Part shown: in pieces, positions 21,115-33,351 of the stretch
Layout: every line of letters starts with the position of its first letter
How positions within the stretch are numbered: position 1 is the stretch's first letter
From: Lithodes maja
Taxonomy: Eukaryota; Arthropoda; Malacostraca; Decapoda; Lithodidae
NCBI GenBank assembly: GCA_037953745.1
Contig: JBAKBP010003199.1
Location: 1-64,000, forward strand
Direction of reading: 5' to 3'
Length of the DNA: 64,000 nucleotides
Made by a program: the position numbers and the translations under genes
The notes under the pieces: generated by a model
What the model saw: only the letters and a program-made list of their open reading frames with translations
Told to the model about the DNA's origin: nothing
Database searches by the model: none

Positions 21115-23430
21115 TTTTTTTTTTTTTTTTTTTTTTTTTTCTATGTGATTGAGGGAGGCAAAAGGCATAACTGCCTATAGCGAGTGCCTCCCCCATAGTT
21201 GAAAGAGTGACAGGGCCAAAATCAAGGGACGTTCGAGCCAAAATGCCTGGACACACAGAGTTTGAAGCAATTTAAGTCATAGGAAGAGGGAAAGACTGAT
21301 TCTGGGAGAGAGTTCCAGAGCTCAGCTGTTGAGTAGAAGAAAGTTTGAGAGTAACGTTTCACTCTTGGGTTGGAGAGTTGCACAGAGTAGGGGTGGGATT
21401 GAGTTGCAAGACGGGTACCACGTGCCCTACGTAAAGGAGGTGGTATGCACTGGGATAGCTCTGAGGAACACTGATTATTATAGTAGCGATAGAATAGCGA
21501 GAGAGATGCAACATTGCGGCGGAGAGAGAGAGATTGCAGAGAGTTGGTGAGTGGACGGGAGTTAATGATACGAAAGCCCTTCCTTTCAACTTTGTCTAGG
21601 AGAGCGGTGTGAGAGGAACCTCCCCACACATGTGAACAATACTCAATACAAGGGCGCACTATGCCCCTGTACAGAGCAAGAAGCTGTGCAGGGGAAAAGA
21701 ACCCCCTAAGGCGGTTGAGCACACCCAGCTTCTGGGAGGCTGCCTTAGCAAGACTGGTAATATGGTCCTTCCAAATGAGAGCAGAAGAAAAAGAGACACC
21801 AAGAATATTGAGAGAAGATGAAGGGTTGATTTTTGTATTGTTGAAGAATAAGGGATAGTCCGCTGGGAGATCCTGACGGGTAGATAGATGGAGAAATTGG
21901 GTTTTGGAAGCATTAAAGTTAACAAGGTTTTCTCTGCCCCAATTGGAAATTGTATTTAGATCAGAATTTAAGAGTTCTATGGCTTCATTACGTTTGTTGT
22001 TGAGAGATTGCTGGCTGGGGCGTTCTGAAAAACTAATGGAGTAGTGTAAGGTTGAGTCGTCTGCGTATGAATGGATGGGAATTAAGGTACAGTTAAGGAG
22101 ATCATTTATAAAAATTAGAAAGAGAATAGGAGATAGGACAGAGCCCTGAGGAACACCGGAGTTTATAGGGTGAGGAAGTGAACAATGGCCGTCCACAACC
22201 GCGGCTATGGAACGGCCGGAAAGGAAATTAGAGACAAAGGCACAGATGGAGGGATAGAAACCGAAGGAGGGTAGTTTAGAAATTAAATATTTATGCCAGA
22301 CTCTATCGAAGGCTTTCGATATGTCTAGTGCAATAGAAAAAGTCTCACCGAAGTCCCGAAAGGAGGATGACCAAGAGTTAGTAAGATATGAGAGAAGATC
22401 ACCAGTAGAGCGACCCTTAAGGAAGCCATACTGGCGATCTGAGAGCAGATTATGAGAAGAGAAATGCTTAAGAAATTTGGAAGCAAGAATAGTTTCAAAA
22501 ACTTTAGAAAGACAAGAGATAAGAGCAATTGGACGATAGTTGGAGGGTTGAGAGCGGTCACCCTTCTTTGGGACAGGTTGAATGTGAGCAAACTTCCAGC
22601 ATGAAGGGAAGACGTTAGAGGATAGACAGAGACGAAAGAGTTTGCCTAGGCAGGGAGTCAGCACGGAAGCACAGTTTTTGAGAACAACAGGAGGAACACC
22701 GTCCGGACCGTACGCCTTATTAGTGTTAAGCCCAGAGAGGGTAGAAAGTACATCTTTAGAAGAGATTAGGATATTAGGCATAAGTAAGAGAGAGGAGGGC
22801 GGAGAGGGAGGAATAGCACCGGAATCATCCAAGGTGGAGTTTCTAGCAAAAGTTTGAGCGAAGAGTTTAGCTTTGTCAGAGGAAGAAGTGATGGTTGTGC
22901 CATCAGAGTGGGAAAGGGGAGGGAAAGACGAGGAAGAGAAATTGTTGGAGAGGTTTTTGGCTAGATGCCAGAAAGCTTGGGAAGAGCTAGAGTTGGATAG
23001 TTCAGTGCATTTATTATTGATGAAAGAGTGTTTGGCAAGTCGAAGAACAGATTTGGCTTGATTCCGGGCAGAAACATATGAAGAATGAGAGTCTTGAGTT
23101 TTAAGGCGTCGGTACCGTTTGAATGCTTCCTCCTTATTGCGGACAGCAGTAGAACAGGCGTGAGTAAACCAAGATTTTTTAGCATTAGTCTGAGAGAAAG
23201 AGAATGGAATGTATGCTTCCATGCCCGATAGGATTACCTCGGTAATGCGTTCAGCACTCTCCGAGGGTCCTCGGCCATGGAAGCAGAAATCATTCCATGG
23301 GAAATCAAAGAAGTACTGCCGAAGAGCCTCCCAGTCGGCAGCGCCAAAGTGCCACAAGCGCCGCCGGCTAGGAGGATCGGGTGGCTGTACTGGAGAGATA
23401 GGACAGGTGACAGAGATAAGTATATGCGTG
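21115..23430 (-). mobile_element. NL1: 5'-truncated Jockey/CR1-group LINE
   Basis: The 3' end is marked by a 26-T run at 21115-21140 (poly-A on the coding strand) abutting E4. The 5' end falls near 23430, at the end of the endonuclease domain, where sequence of a different LINE on the opposite strand begins. A diverged second copy is at 52190-55255. Confidence 0.85.
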
Positions 23431-23440
23431 ATGCAGAGTG
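21222..23440 (-). CDS. NL1 ORF2: reverse transcriptase, endonuclease mostly missing
   Basis: LINE polyprotein that nicks target DNA and primes reverse transcription there. Only the last bases of the AP-endonuclease survive (LISVTCPI, the residues usually following SDH). The linker RRRLWHFGAADWEALR follows, then RT with LNTNKAYGPDGVP, PVPKKGDRSQPSNYRPIAL, ALDISKAFDRVWH, GVPQGSVLSPILF and the catalytic SYADDST. The C-terminal tail ends at 21222. There is no stop or frameshift over about 735 residues. The open frame runs about 190 bases further upstream into unrelated DNA, so that N-terminus is spurious. RT style fits the Jockey/CR1/L2 group; I cannot fix the clade. Confidence 0.85.
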
Positions 23441-23743
23441 CTCCTCGGCTGACCAGTTCAAGAGGGTGCTGGACAGGTTCCTCAAAAGTGTCCCTGACCA
23501 GCCAAAAATGCCCCACTACAACATCAGGGCACTGAGTAACAGCATTCCTGATCAGCTTGCCCTGATGAGGGCAGACGGTAATTTTATTACCGATATGTCT
23601 ACCATGGACAGTCCATCTACTGGTCACCTTGCTCCCGTCTCTTCCACTGGGGACGGGGACGAGCGGTGGATGACTACTACTGGCGGTGGTGCATCAGCAT
23701 GGCCGAGGGACAACCAGACGTCCTCAACTTATCACCAGGAACA
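23430..23743 (+). pseudogene. C-terminal fragment of another LINE, opposite strand
   Basis: The plus strand encodes CSSADQFKRVLDRFLKSVPD and PHYNIRALSNSIPDQL, which resemble the extreme C-terminus of Jockey-like reverse transcriptases. It lies head to head with NL1 and runs straight into the minisatellite. RT motifs are absent. Confidence 0.55.
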
Positions 23744-26105
23744 GGAGTGCCATGTATGTGTGGGAGTGCCATGTATGTGTGAGAGTGCCATGTATGTGTA
23801 GGAGTGCCATGTACGTGTCAGAGTACCATGTATGTGTGGGAGTGCCATGTACGTGTGAGTGTAATGTATGTGTGGGAGTGCCATGTATGTGTGAGAGTGC
23901 CACAATGTGTGTGAGTGCCATGTATGTGTGAGAGTGCCATGTGTGTGTGGGACTGTCATGTATGTGTGACAGTGCAATGTGTGTGTGGGAGTACCATGTA
24001 TGTGTGAGAGTGCCATGTATGTGAGAGAGTACCATGTATGTGTGACAGTGTCACATATGTGTGAAAGTGCCATGTTTGTGTGGGAGTGTCATGTACGTGC
24101 GAGAATGCCATGTATGTGTGGGAGTCCCATGTATGTGTGAGTGCCATGTATGTGGGAGAGTGCCATGTGTGTGTGGGAGTGCCATGTATGTGTGAGAATG
24201 CCATGTATGTGTGGGAGTGCCATGTATGTGTGGGAGTGTCATGTATGTGTGAGAGTGCCTTGCATGTGTGAGAGTGCCATGTTTGTGTGGTAGTGCCCTG
24301 TATGTGTGAGAGTGCCATGTATGTGTGAGAGTGCCATGTATGTGTGACAGTGCCATGTATGTGTGGGAGTGCCATGTTTGTGTGGGAGTGCCATGTTTGT
24401 GTGATAGTGCCATGTATGTGTGAGAGTGCCATGTATGTGTGAGTGTGCCATGTATGTGTGAGAGTGCCATGTATGTGTGACAGTGCCATGTATGTGTGAC
24501 AGTGCCATGCGTGTGTGACAGTGTCATGTATGTGTGACAGTTCCATGTACGTGTGAGAGTGCCATGTATGTATGGGAGTGCCATGTATGTCTGGGAGTGC
24601 CATGTATGTGTGGGAGTGCTTTGTGTGTGTGACAGTGCCATGTATGTGTGACAGTGCCATGTATGTGTGACAGTGCCATGTATGTGTGGGGGTGCCATGT
24701 ATGGGTGGGAGTGCCATGTATGTGTGACAGTGCCATATGTGTGTGGGAGTGCTATGTGTTTGTGACAGTGCCATGTGTGTGTGACAGTGCCATCTGTGTG
24801 TGACAGTGCCATGTATGTGTGAGAGTGCCATGTGTGTGTGGGAGTGCCATGTATGTGTAACAGTGCCATGTATGTGTGACAGTGCCATGTATGTGTGACA
24901 GTTCCATGTATGTGTGAGAGTGCCATGTATGTGTGAGAGTGCCATGTATGTGTGATAGTGCCATGTATATGTGACAGTGCCATGTATATGTGAGCGTACC
25001 ATGTGTGTGTGGGAGTGCTATGTGTGTGTGACAGCGCCATATATGTGTGACAGTGCCATGTATGTGTAGGAGTGCCATGTATGTACGGGAGTGCTATGTA
25101 TGTGTGACAGTGCCATTTGTGTGTGACAGTGCCATGTATGTGTGAGAGTGCCATGTATGTGTAGGAGTGCCATGTACAGTATGTCTGAGGGCGCCATGTA
25201 CGTGTGGGAATGCCATGTATGTGAGAGAGTGCCATGTATGTGTGACAGTGTCACATATGTGTGAGAGTGCCATGTATGTGTGAGAGTGCCATGTATATGT
25301 GGGAGTGTCATGTACGTGTGAGAGTGCCATGTATATGTGGGAGTGCCACGTATGTGTGAGTGCCATGTATGTGGGAGAGTGTCATGTATGTGTGGGAGTG
25401 CCATGTATTTGTGAGAATACCATGTATGTGTGGGAGTGCCATGTATGTGTGGGAGTGCCATGTATGTGTGAGAGTGCCATGTATGTGTGAGAGTGCCATG
25501 TTTGTGTGGGAGTGCCCTGTATGTGTGAGAGTGCCATGTATGTGTGAGAGTGTCATGTATGTGTGACAGTGCCGTGTATGTGTGGGAGAGCCATGTTTGT
25601 GAGAGAGTGCCATGTTTGTGTGGGAGTGCCATGTATGTGTGAGAGTGCCATGTATGTGTGAGCGTGCCATATATGTGTGAGAGAGCCATGTATGTGTGAC
25701 AGTGCCATGTATGTGTGACAGTGCCATGTGTGTTTGACAGTGCCCTGTATGTGTGAGAGTGCCATGTATGTGTGACAGTGCCGTGTATGTGTGGGAGTGC
25801 CATGTATGTGTGGGAGTGCTATGTGTGTGTGACAGTGCCATGTATGTGTGACAGTGCCATGTATGTGTGACAGTGCCATGCATGTGTGGGAGTGCCATGT
25901 ATGGGTGGGAGTGCCATGTATGTGTAAGAGTGCCATATGTGTGTGGGAATGCTATGTGTGTGTGACAGTGCCGTGTGTGTTTGACAGTGCCATGTGTGTG
26001 TGACAGTACCATGTATGTGTGAGAGTGCCATGTATGTGTGGGATTGCCATGTATGTGTAACAGTGCCATGTATGTGTGACAGTGCCATGTATGTGTGACA
26101 GTGCC
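23744..26105. repeat. 19-bp minisatellite, block 1
   Basis: About 124 imperfect head-to-tail copies of GAGTGCCATGTATGTGTGA. Variants are GAGAGTG, GACAGTG, GGGAGTG and TATGTGTG/TGTGTGTG. Because 19 is not a multiple of three and the minus-strand unit has no stop, very long His/Thr/Trp-rich frames are open in all three minus frames. They are not genes. Confidence 0.95.
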
Positions 26106-26335
26106 TTGTACAAAGTACAAAGGAGTATAAAGGAAATCAAGCAACAACAGATCTAGTGACCCTTCTAGGTTGCTTGTCCTCCAAAACACTGAGGATCAAG
26201 TGACCAAACAGTGGTTTAGAGTGGGTAAGGGAACATTGGAAAGGGAATTACTGCCCTGGAACTAATATCCGTGGCAGGATTAGGAAGTTAGTAGGGGACA
26301 GATTGGTTAGTAACTGAGGGGGGGATAAAATAAAG

Positions 26336-29170
26336 TTATTCATTTACAAACGCAGTCAGTCGCGGGTTTGATGCGAGATATTTGTCTAGGCGGAGTTTAA
26401 ATGAATCAACGGTGATGCAGTCTATAACGTCTCGGGGAAGCCCATTCCACAAGTTGACAACTCGATTGAAGAAAAAATTCTTAGATTCGTGTGAGTTAAA
26501 AGATTTACCAATAATTTTGCAACCGTTTCCCCGCGTGTAATTAGATTGGTCGATAGTGAAGTACTTACTACAGTTCATATTGTCAATGCCTTTGATGATT
26601 TTGAACACTTGAATTAAGTCACCTTTTAATCTGCGCTGGGTTAAAGGAAATAAATTTAATTCTCTAAGACCCTCTTCGTATGGTTTGTTCTTTAGGCTAG
26701 GTATCATTTTGGTAACTCTACGTTGAACTCGTTCTAGCTTGTTTATATCTTTTTGGTAATAAGGGCACCAGGATTGAACGCAGTATTCCAGAAGAGGGCG
26801 GACTAAGGAATTGTAAAGGGTTAGGATAACTTCTTTGGATTTATGCTCAAATGACCTGCCTATAAAGCCAATTATTTTGTTTGCCTTCTTAACAACTTCT
26901 GAACATTGTTGACTCGGTTTTAGGTTACTCAATATTGTTACTCCCAGATCGGTTTCTCTGTTTACATTCTTAAGCTGAGTGCCATTCATCGAATAGTTTG
27001 CTTTCTCGTTTAGGTATCCGATATGTAGTGCTTTACATTTATCCGCATTGAAACTCATTTGCCAAATTTGGGCCCAACATGACAATTTATCTAGATTGTG
27101 TTGCATATCGTCAACTTGTTCTTTTGAGAGTACACTATTTGCAATTTTTGTATCGTCAGCAAATTTTGAGATTGTACAGGTGAGACCCTCATCTATGTCG
27201 TTGATGTAAAGTAGAAAGATAATTGGTCCTAATACCGATCCCTGGGGTACCCCGCTACTTACATTGGTCCATTTAGATGCCTTACCGTTTATGACTACTC
27301 TTTGCTTTCTGTCGCTGAGCCAATTTTCTATCCATTTCAACACACCGTCTTGTATTCCATGCGCTTTTAGTTTTAGCAGTAAACGTTTGTGGGGAACTTT
27401 GTCAAAGGCCTTTTGAAAATCAAGGTATATAATAGCTACAGCTTTACTCTCATCGTAGAGGTTGAGGATATCGTGGAAGAAGTCTAAGAGGTTTGTTAAA
27501 CAGGAACGTTTTTTACGAAAGCCGTGTTGAGTATCTTTAAGTATGTTATTTTCCTCTAAGTGATTTACGAGTCTGTCTCGTATGACCATTTCTAGCATTA
27601 CATACAACTGAGGTTAAGCTAATTGGACGATAGTTACTGGGTAGGGATTTGCTGCCTTTTTTGAATATCGGTGTTACGTTGGCTAGCTTCCACTGATCAG
27701 GCATAGTTCCAGACTGCAAGGATTTATTGAATAGTAATGTCAGTGGTTTGGAGAGCTCATCCTTAGCTTCCTTTAGAACTCTAGGTGAGATTGTATCCGG
27801 TCCAGGCATTTTATTTACCTTGAGTTTATCTAAACAATTCAATACTTCTCTCTCTGTAACGGTGATATTGCTTAGAACATCTGAATTATCAATCTGAATA
27901 GGCGATGGTGTAGGGATATCACTGAGGTCTTCTGTTGTAAAAACTGATGCAAAGAAGGTATTGAGGGCATTACTCATTTGTACTTCGTCTTTGGTGTATT
28001 CTCCATTTTCATCAACTAACGGTCCAACAGTTGAAGTAACTACTTGTTTCTTTCTGATATAACTATAGAATTCTTTCGGGTTTGTTTTACTTTGATTCGC
28101 AATATGTAACTTTAAGGTCTTTTTACTTTGCTTAAATAACTTTTTGGCTTTGCGTCGTAGCTCTACAAATTTCACCCGTTCTTCGTAATTTTGTGAGGAT
28201 TTTAATCTATCATTTGCCAATTTTTTAGCAAGCAGGCAGTTTGAAATATCTTTATTCCACCATTTGGGCTTATTATTATGGCCTGGACGCCGTATTTTCG
28301 ATGGTATGCAGTCTTGCACTGCTTTTAGGTAAGTGGTTTCGAATAACTTCCAAGATGTATTTATGTCGTTATTGTTAATTAAAAAGCTCCAGTCAGTTTC
28401 TTTAAACATAGCTCTAAGTTTATGGAAGTTTGCTTTCTTGAAATTAGGGACTTTTTCGATGCTACTATTTGGTTCGTTACTAGTAAACTTTAAAGTGAAA
28501 GTTATCGTACGATGGTCGCTGTTACTGAATTCATCACCAACATTCAAATTCTCTATTAATTCTTCTTTTGTTGCAAGTACAATGTCAAGAACGTTATTAC
28601 CACGGGTCGGCGTTCGAACAAATTGATAAAGCGAACTCTCTTGCAAGTTCGTATACAAGCCATGTCCGGAGTGTGAAGTAAGAGTATCGCCCCACTTGGT
28701 CACGGGTAAATTAAAGTCGCCAAAAATTACAGTATCTTGTGAGTTACTTACATCTGCAATTTGTTCGTAAATTTCTCGGTCAGTTTGCACTGATTGAGCT
28801 GGAGGTCTGTATATTAATGCAAGTATTATTTTTGTACCTTTATTATTCTTTATTAGCACAAAAGATGCGTCGACGTTCATAATTTGAGGTTTACGCCACC
28901 TCCATTTTGATTTATTCGGCTTTTCTCAAACATTACATAACCGGGAAGTGAATACTCTGCAAAAAAGTCTCTATCTTCTGTATTGAGCCAAGATTCTGTT
29001 ATGCCAATCACATCATAATTTTCTGTAAACACTAGCTCCTCTAAATCTGAAAATTTATTGCGTATGCTACGAGCGTTTGCATAGAAAACCTTTAAATTTG
29101 TTATTTTAGAACTCACGGAACGCTCTTTAATAATATTTTTGGTTCTTGTCGGATCTACATTAATGTTCAT
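26336..29170 (-). pseudogene. NL2 ORF2: AP-endonuclease and reverse transcriptase, broken
   Basis: The endonuclease starts LKVFYANARSIRNKFSDLEE, with ITESWL, then after a break near 28880 ALIYRPP, GDFNLPVTKW and NSDHRTITF. At the break a short piece after NGGGV also seems deleted. RT follows: KMPGPDTISPRVL, FKKGSKSLPSNYRPISL, then a second break near 27607 (two bases missing relative to NL4 after VVC). It continues with QHGFRKKRSCL, YLDFQKAFDKVPH, GVPQGSVLGPIIF and the catalytic KFADDTK. The protein ends at 26336. All catalytic motifs are recognisable but two frameshifts prevent full translation. Confidence 0.87.
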
Positions 29171-29289
29171 GGCTGTCCTCGGTCCTCGCTGTCTTCGGTC
29201 CTTATCGCTGGTGGTCCTCGGTTGCCTCTGTTTTTTTCTTGGCGTTGGATGATTTATGTCACTGCTGCTTCTTCTCTGATGGCGTTTTT

Positions 29290-30380
29290 TTATCCATGGC
29301 TGCGGACTGCTTCGTGTAGGAGACGACCCATGCGTGCTGAACCCACAGGGTTTAGATGAGTGCCATCCTTGCGGAACAGAGTAGGCTGGTTGTAGAAGTT
29401 GTCCCAGAGGTTGATGAATTCAACTTCTTCCCTCAGACACAAATATTTTAGTCGGCTGTTTGTGCTGAAGGCCTTGTCGTAGAATTTGTCAGGTGCGTCG
29501 ATCTTGGGGAGAATGCCTGAGATGATGATATTCCTTGACTTGTTTTTGTAGTGCTGGATCATCTTGCGATATTTCTCCATCAACTCTTCGGATCTGGTGC
29601 GCATGACGTCATTTGAACCAGCATGGATGACAAAAAGGGTATTTTCATTTGCATCCTTTGTGGTATCTTCGAAAGCTTCCACAATGTCGTCCAGTCCAGC
29701 TCCTGGGATGCAAAATCTTTTTCGTTGATTTGGGACTCTGTCACAAAACTCTTCGACCTGTCCTCGTAGGATGGAATCCCCAACGAGCCTGGTCTCTTCT
29801 GGTTCATCTTCCATCTCTACCAATATCTCAAATCTGTTTGACATTGTGACTGGTAGATGAGACCTTTTCTGTGTTGGCCGTGCACCGTTCCTCACTGGTG
29901 TAAATCCGGAAACCTGTGGTGGCGGGACTCTACGTACAGGTCGGGGAGAGGAGTGGTTAGAACGGGGGCGAGGGGTTGGTACTGTTCGTGCTAGCAGGCT
30001 TCTTGCACGAGGAGTGGGGGAGAGACTAAGGTGAACAGGGCGGCTGTCCTGGTTTGATGTCGGCTCAGGTTCGTCAGAAGCATCTGCTGCAGTGTCTACT
30101 GCAGGTGTTGGATTGTTGGCAGATGACGTTGGGGCGGTGGTGGATGCTGGAGTTGAAACAATTGGAGTTATTGATACTCCAACGTTGAGTTTACAAACTC
30201 TTGGAGTGATTCCAGCTTCCTGGTGAGGGCATTGATCTTGTTGTGGGCTTCATCCAATTTTGCTGTCAAATCCTCTCGTTGTTGGCAGAGTCGGCAGACT
30301 TGTGGATTGGCAAGAGCAAACATGGAAGCACCAAACCTACCGGCGCAGTTCGTACAGGCACGAGGCATGGTGACGATCAC
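29290..30380 (-). pseudogene. NL2 ORF1: zinc finger, coiled coil and SGNH esterase
   Basis: Starts at 30380 with a Cys-pair finger (CTNCAGRFG, CRLCQQ) and a heptad-like segment (LDEAHNKINALTRKLESLQ). A one-base frameshift near 30180 joins it to a Ser/Pro/Thr-rich linker. The SGNH hydrolase follows (29290-29895): block I VGDSILRG with the nucleophile Ser, block II GAGLDDI, block III HAGSND, block V DGTHLNPVG with Asp and His. CR1-type LINEs are known to carry such esterases in ORF1; their role in transposition is unsettled. All catalytic blocks are intact. Confidence 0.85.
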
Positions 30381-30479
30381 TTTCTTCAGATCACTTTACT
30401 CACTTAAAAACACTTAACTCACTTTAAAAACACTAAACTCACTTTAAAAACACTTCACTCCCTTCAGGTCGTTTCACTT

Positions 30480-31330
30480 ACTTAAATAGGCCTAACCGAA
30501 AACAAAAATGTTGAAATACACACAAATAGGTTATCAGCGGTGATAGCCTAACCGAAAATTAAAACAAAACAAAATTAAATTTGAATACGCAGGGATAGCC
30601 GAACCGAAAACAATTTTATGTTTATTTAAACAGAAATAGGCCACCAGGGGTTATAGCCTATCCTAACCGAAAACAAAAATTATGAAATACCGGTACGCAG
30701 AAATAGGGCACCAGCGGTGATAGCCTAACTGAAAATTTAAAAATTGAAGTACGCAGAAATAAGCTACCAGGGATGATAGCCTAGACTAACCGAAAACAAA
30801 AATAACCGAAAACAAAAATTATGAAATACCGGTACGCAGTAATAGGCCACCAGCAGTGATAGCCTAGACCAACCGAAAACAAAAATAACCGAAAACAAAA
30901 ATTATGAAATACTGGTACGCAGAAATAGGCCACCAGCGGTGATAGCCTAGACTAACCGAAAACAAAAATAACCGAAAACAAAAATGATGAAATACCGGTA
31001 CGCGGAAATAAGCCACCAGCGGTGATAGCCTAACTGAAAATTTAAAAATTGAAGTACGCAGAAATAGGCCACCAGGGATGATAGCCTAGACTAACCGAAA
31101 ACAAAAATAACCGAAAACAAAAATTATGAAATACCGGTACGCAGGAATAGGCCACCAGCAGTGATAGCCTAACTGAAAATTAAAAAATTGAAGTACCGTA
31201 TGCAGAAATAGGCCACCAGGGATGATAGCCTAGACTAACCGAAAACAAAAATAACCAAAAACAAAAAAGTATGAAATATGCAGAAGTAGGCTACCAGGGG
31301 TGATAACCTACCTAAAACAGCAAAACAAAT
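30480..31330 (-). repeat. Repeated units in the NL2 5' leader
   Basis: About eight to ten imperfect units of roughly 70-120 bases built from CCGAAAACAAAAATTATG, AAATACCGGTACGCAG, AAATAGGCCACCAGCGGTG and ATAGCCTA. Position upstream of ORF1 suggests promoter monomers like those of some mammalian L1 elements; that function is inference. Confidence 0.75.
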
Positions 31331-31375
31331 ATATATATATATAATAGAATATGTAACTAAATATACAATTCACCA

Positions 31376-33171
31376 AATATGTGTGACAGTGCCATGTATG
31401 TGTGACAGTGCCATGTATAAGTGGCAGTGCCATGTATGTGTGAGAGTGCCATGTATGTGTGAGAGTGGCATGTATATGTGACAGTGCCATGTATGTGTGA
31501 GCGTGCCATATGTGTGTGGGAGTGCTATGTGTGTGTGACAGCGCCATGTATGTGTGACAGTGCCATGTATGTGTGGGAGTGCCATGTATGTGCGGGAGTG
31601 CTATGTATGTGTGACAGTGCCATTTGTGTGTGACAGTGCCATGTATGTGTGAGAGTGCCATGTATGTGTGGGAGTGTCATGTATGTGTGAGAGTGCCTTG
31701 TATGTGTGGGAGTGCCATGTATGTGTGGGAGGGCCATGTATGTGTGAGAGTGCCATGTATGTGTGGGAGTGACATGTATGTGTGGGAGTGCCATGTATGT
31801 GTGGGAGTGCCATGTACGTGTGAGTGCCATGTATGTGTGGGAGTACCATGTATGTGTGAGAGTGCCACTATGCGTGTGAGTGCCATGTATGTGTAGGAGT
31901 GCCATGTATGTGTGACAGTGCAATGTGTGTGTGGGAGTGCCATGTATGTGTGAGAGTGCCATATATATGTGGAAGTGCTATGTATGTGTGAGAGTGCCAT
32001 GTATGTGTGAGAGTGCCATGTATATGTGACAGTGTCACATATGTGTGAGAGTACCATGTATGTGTAAGTGTGCCATGTATGTGTGAGAGCGCCATTATGT
32101 GTGGGAGTGCCATGTACGTGTGAGTGCCACATATGTGTGTGAGTGCCATTTATGTGGGAGAGTGCCATGTGTGTGTGGGAGTGTCATGTATGTGTAAGAG
32201 TGCCATGTATGTATGGGAGTGCCATGTATGTGTGGGAGTGCCATGTATGTGTGAGAGTGCCATGCATGTATGAGAGTGCCATGTTTTGTGGGAGTGCCCT
32301 GTATGAGTCAGAGTGCCATGTATGTGTGAGAGTGCCATGTATGTGTGACAGTGCCTTGTATGTGTGACAGTGCCATGTTTGTGTGGGAGTGCCATGTTTG
32401 TGTGAGAGTGCCATGTATGTGTGACAATGCCATGTATGTGTGACAGTGCCATGCATGTGTGACAGTGCCATGTATGTGTGACAGTTCCATGTATGTATGA
32501 GAGTGCCATGTATGTGTGGGAGTGCCATGTATGTGTGGGAGTGCCATGTATGTGTGAGAGTGCCATGTGTGTGTTAGAGTGCTATATGTGTGTGGCAGTG
32601 CCATGTATGTGTGACAGTGCCATGAATGTGTCACAGTGCCATGTATATGTGGGAGTGCCATGTATGTGTGGGAGTGCCATATATGTGTGAGAGTACCATG
32701 TGTGTGTGGGAGTGCTATGTGTGTGTGACAGTGCCATGTGTGTGTGGCAGTGCCATGTGTGTGTGAGAGTGCCATGTATGTGTGGGAGTGTCATGTACAG
32801 TATGTGTGACAGTGCCATGTATATATGACAGTGCCATGTATGTGTGACAGTGCCATGTATGTGTGAGAGTGCCATATATGTGTGACAGTGCCATGTATGT
32901 GTGATAGTGCCATGTATGTGTGACAGTGCCATGTATGTGTGACAGTGCCATGTATGTATGAGAGTGCCATGTGTGTGTGGGAGTGCTTTGTGTGTGTGAC
33001 AGTGCCATGTGTGTGTGACAGTGCCATGTATGTGTGGGAGTGCCATGTATGTGCGGGAGTGCTATGTATGTGTGACAGTGCCATGTGTGTGTGACAGTGC
33101 CATGTATGTGTGAGAGTGCCATGTATATGTGGGAGTGCCATGTATGTGTGGGAGTGCCATGTATGTGTGGG
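31376..33171. repeat. 19-bp minisatellite, block 2
   Basis: About 94 copies of the same 19-bp unit as at 23744-26105, in the same orientation. It is the other half of the array split by NL2. Long open frames on the minus strand are artefacts of the stop-free unit. Confidence 0.95.
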
Positions 33172-33312
33172 AACACACACCAAAAACAAAAAATAGAAGG
33201 TCACACCCCTTTCCCATTCTTAAGTAAGCCATTTTAGATTTACAGAAGAGTGACCATTACTTGCATTACTGCATGTCCACAAACATTTCAGTAATGTAAG
33301 CATGTTTCCTTC

Positions 33313-33314
<2 letters not shown>

Positions 33315-33351
<37 letters not shown>

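Larger units (their letters stand above)
26106..31375 (-). mobile_element. NL2: CR1-like LINE inserted in the minisatellite
   Basis: A nearly complete LINE of about 5.3 kb with 5' leader repeats, ORF1 (zinc finger, coiled coil, SGNH esterase) and ORF2 (endonuclease, RT). The 3' end is a short tract of CTTTGTAC units directly joined to minisatellite at 26105. The 5' end meets minisatellite again at about 31376. ORF1-esterase and short 3' tandem ends are typical of CR1/L2-type LINEs. A plus-strand copy of the family is NL4 (37895-43441). Confidence 0.87.

Noticed and set aside
23744..26105. CRISPR-like array
   Set aside because: Units are directly adjacent with no unique spacers, and the DNA is eukaryotic.
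23724..26189. Very long His/Thr/Trp-rich open frames on the minus strand
   Set aside because: They come from a stop-free 19-bp tandem repeat, are open in all three frames and show no start, domain or codon constraint.
31308..33204. Similar open frames in the second repeat block
   Set aside because: Same minisatellite artefact.
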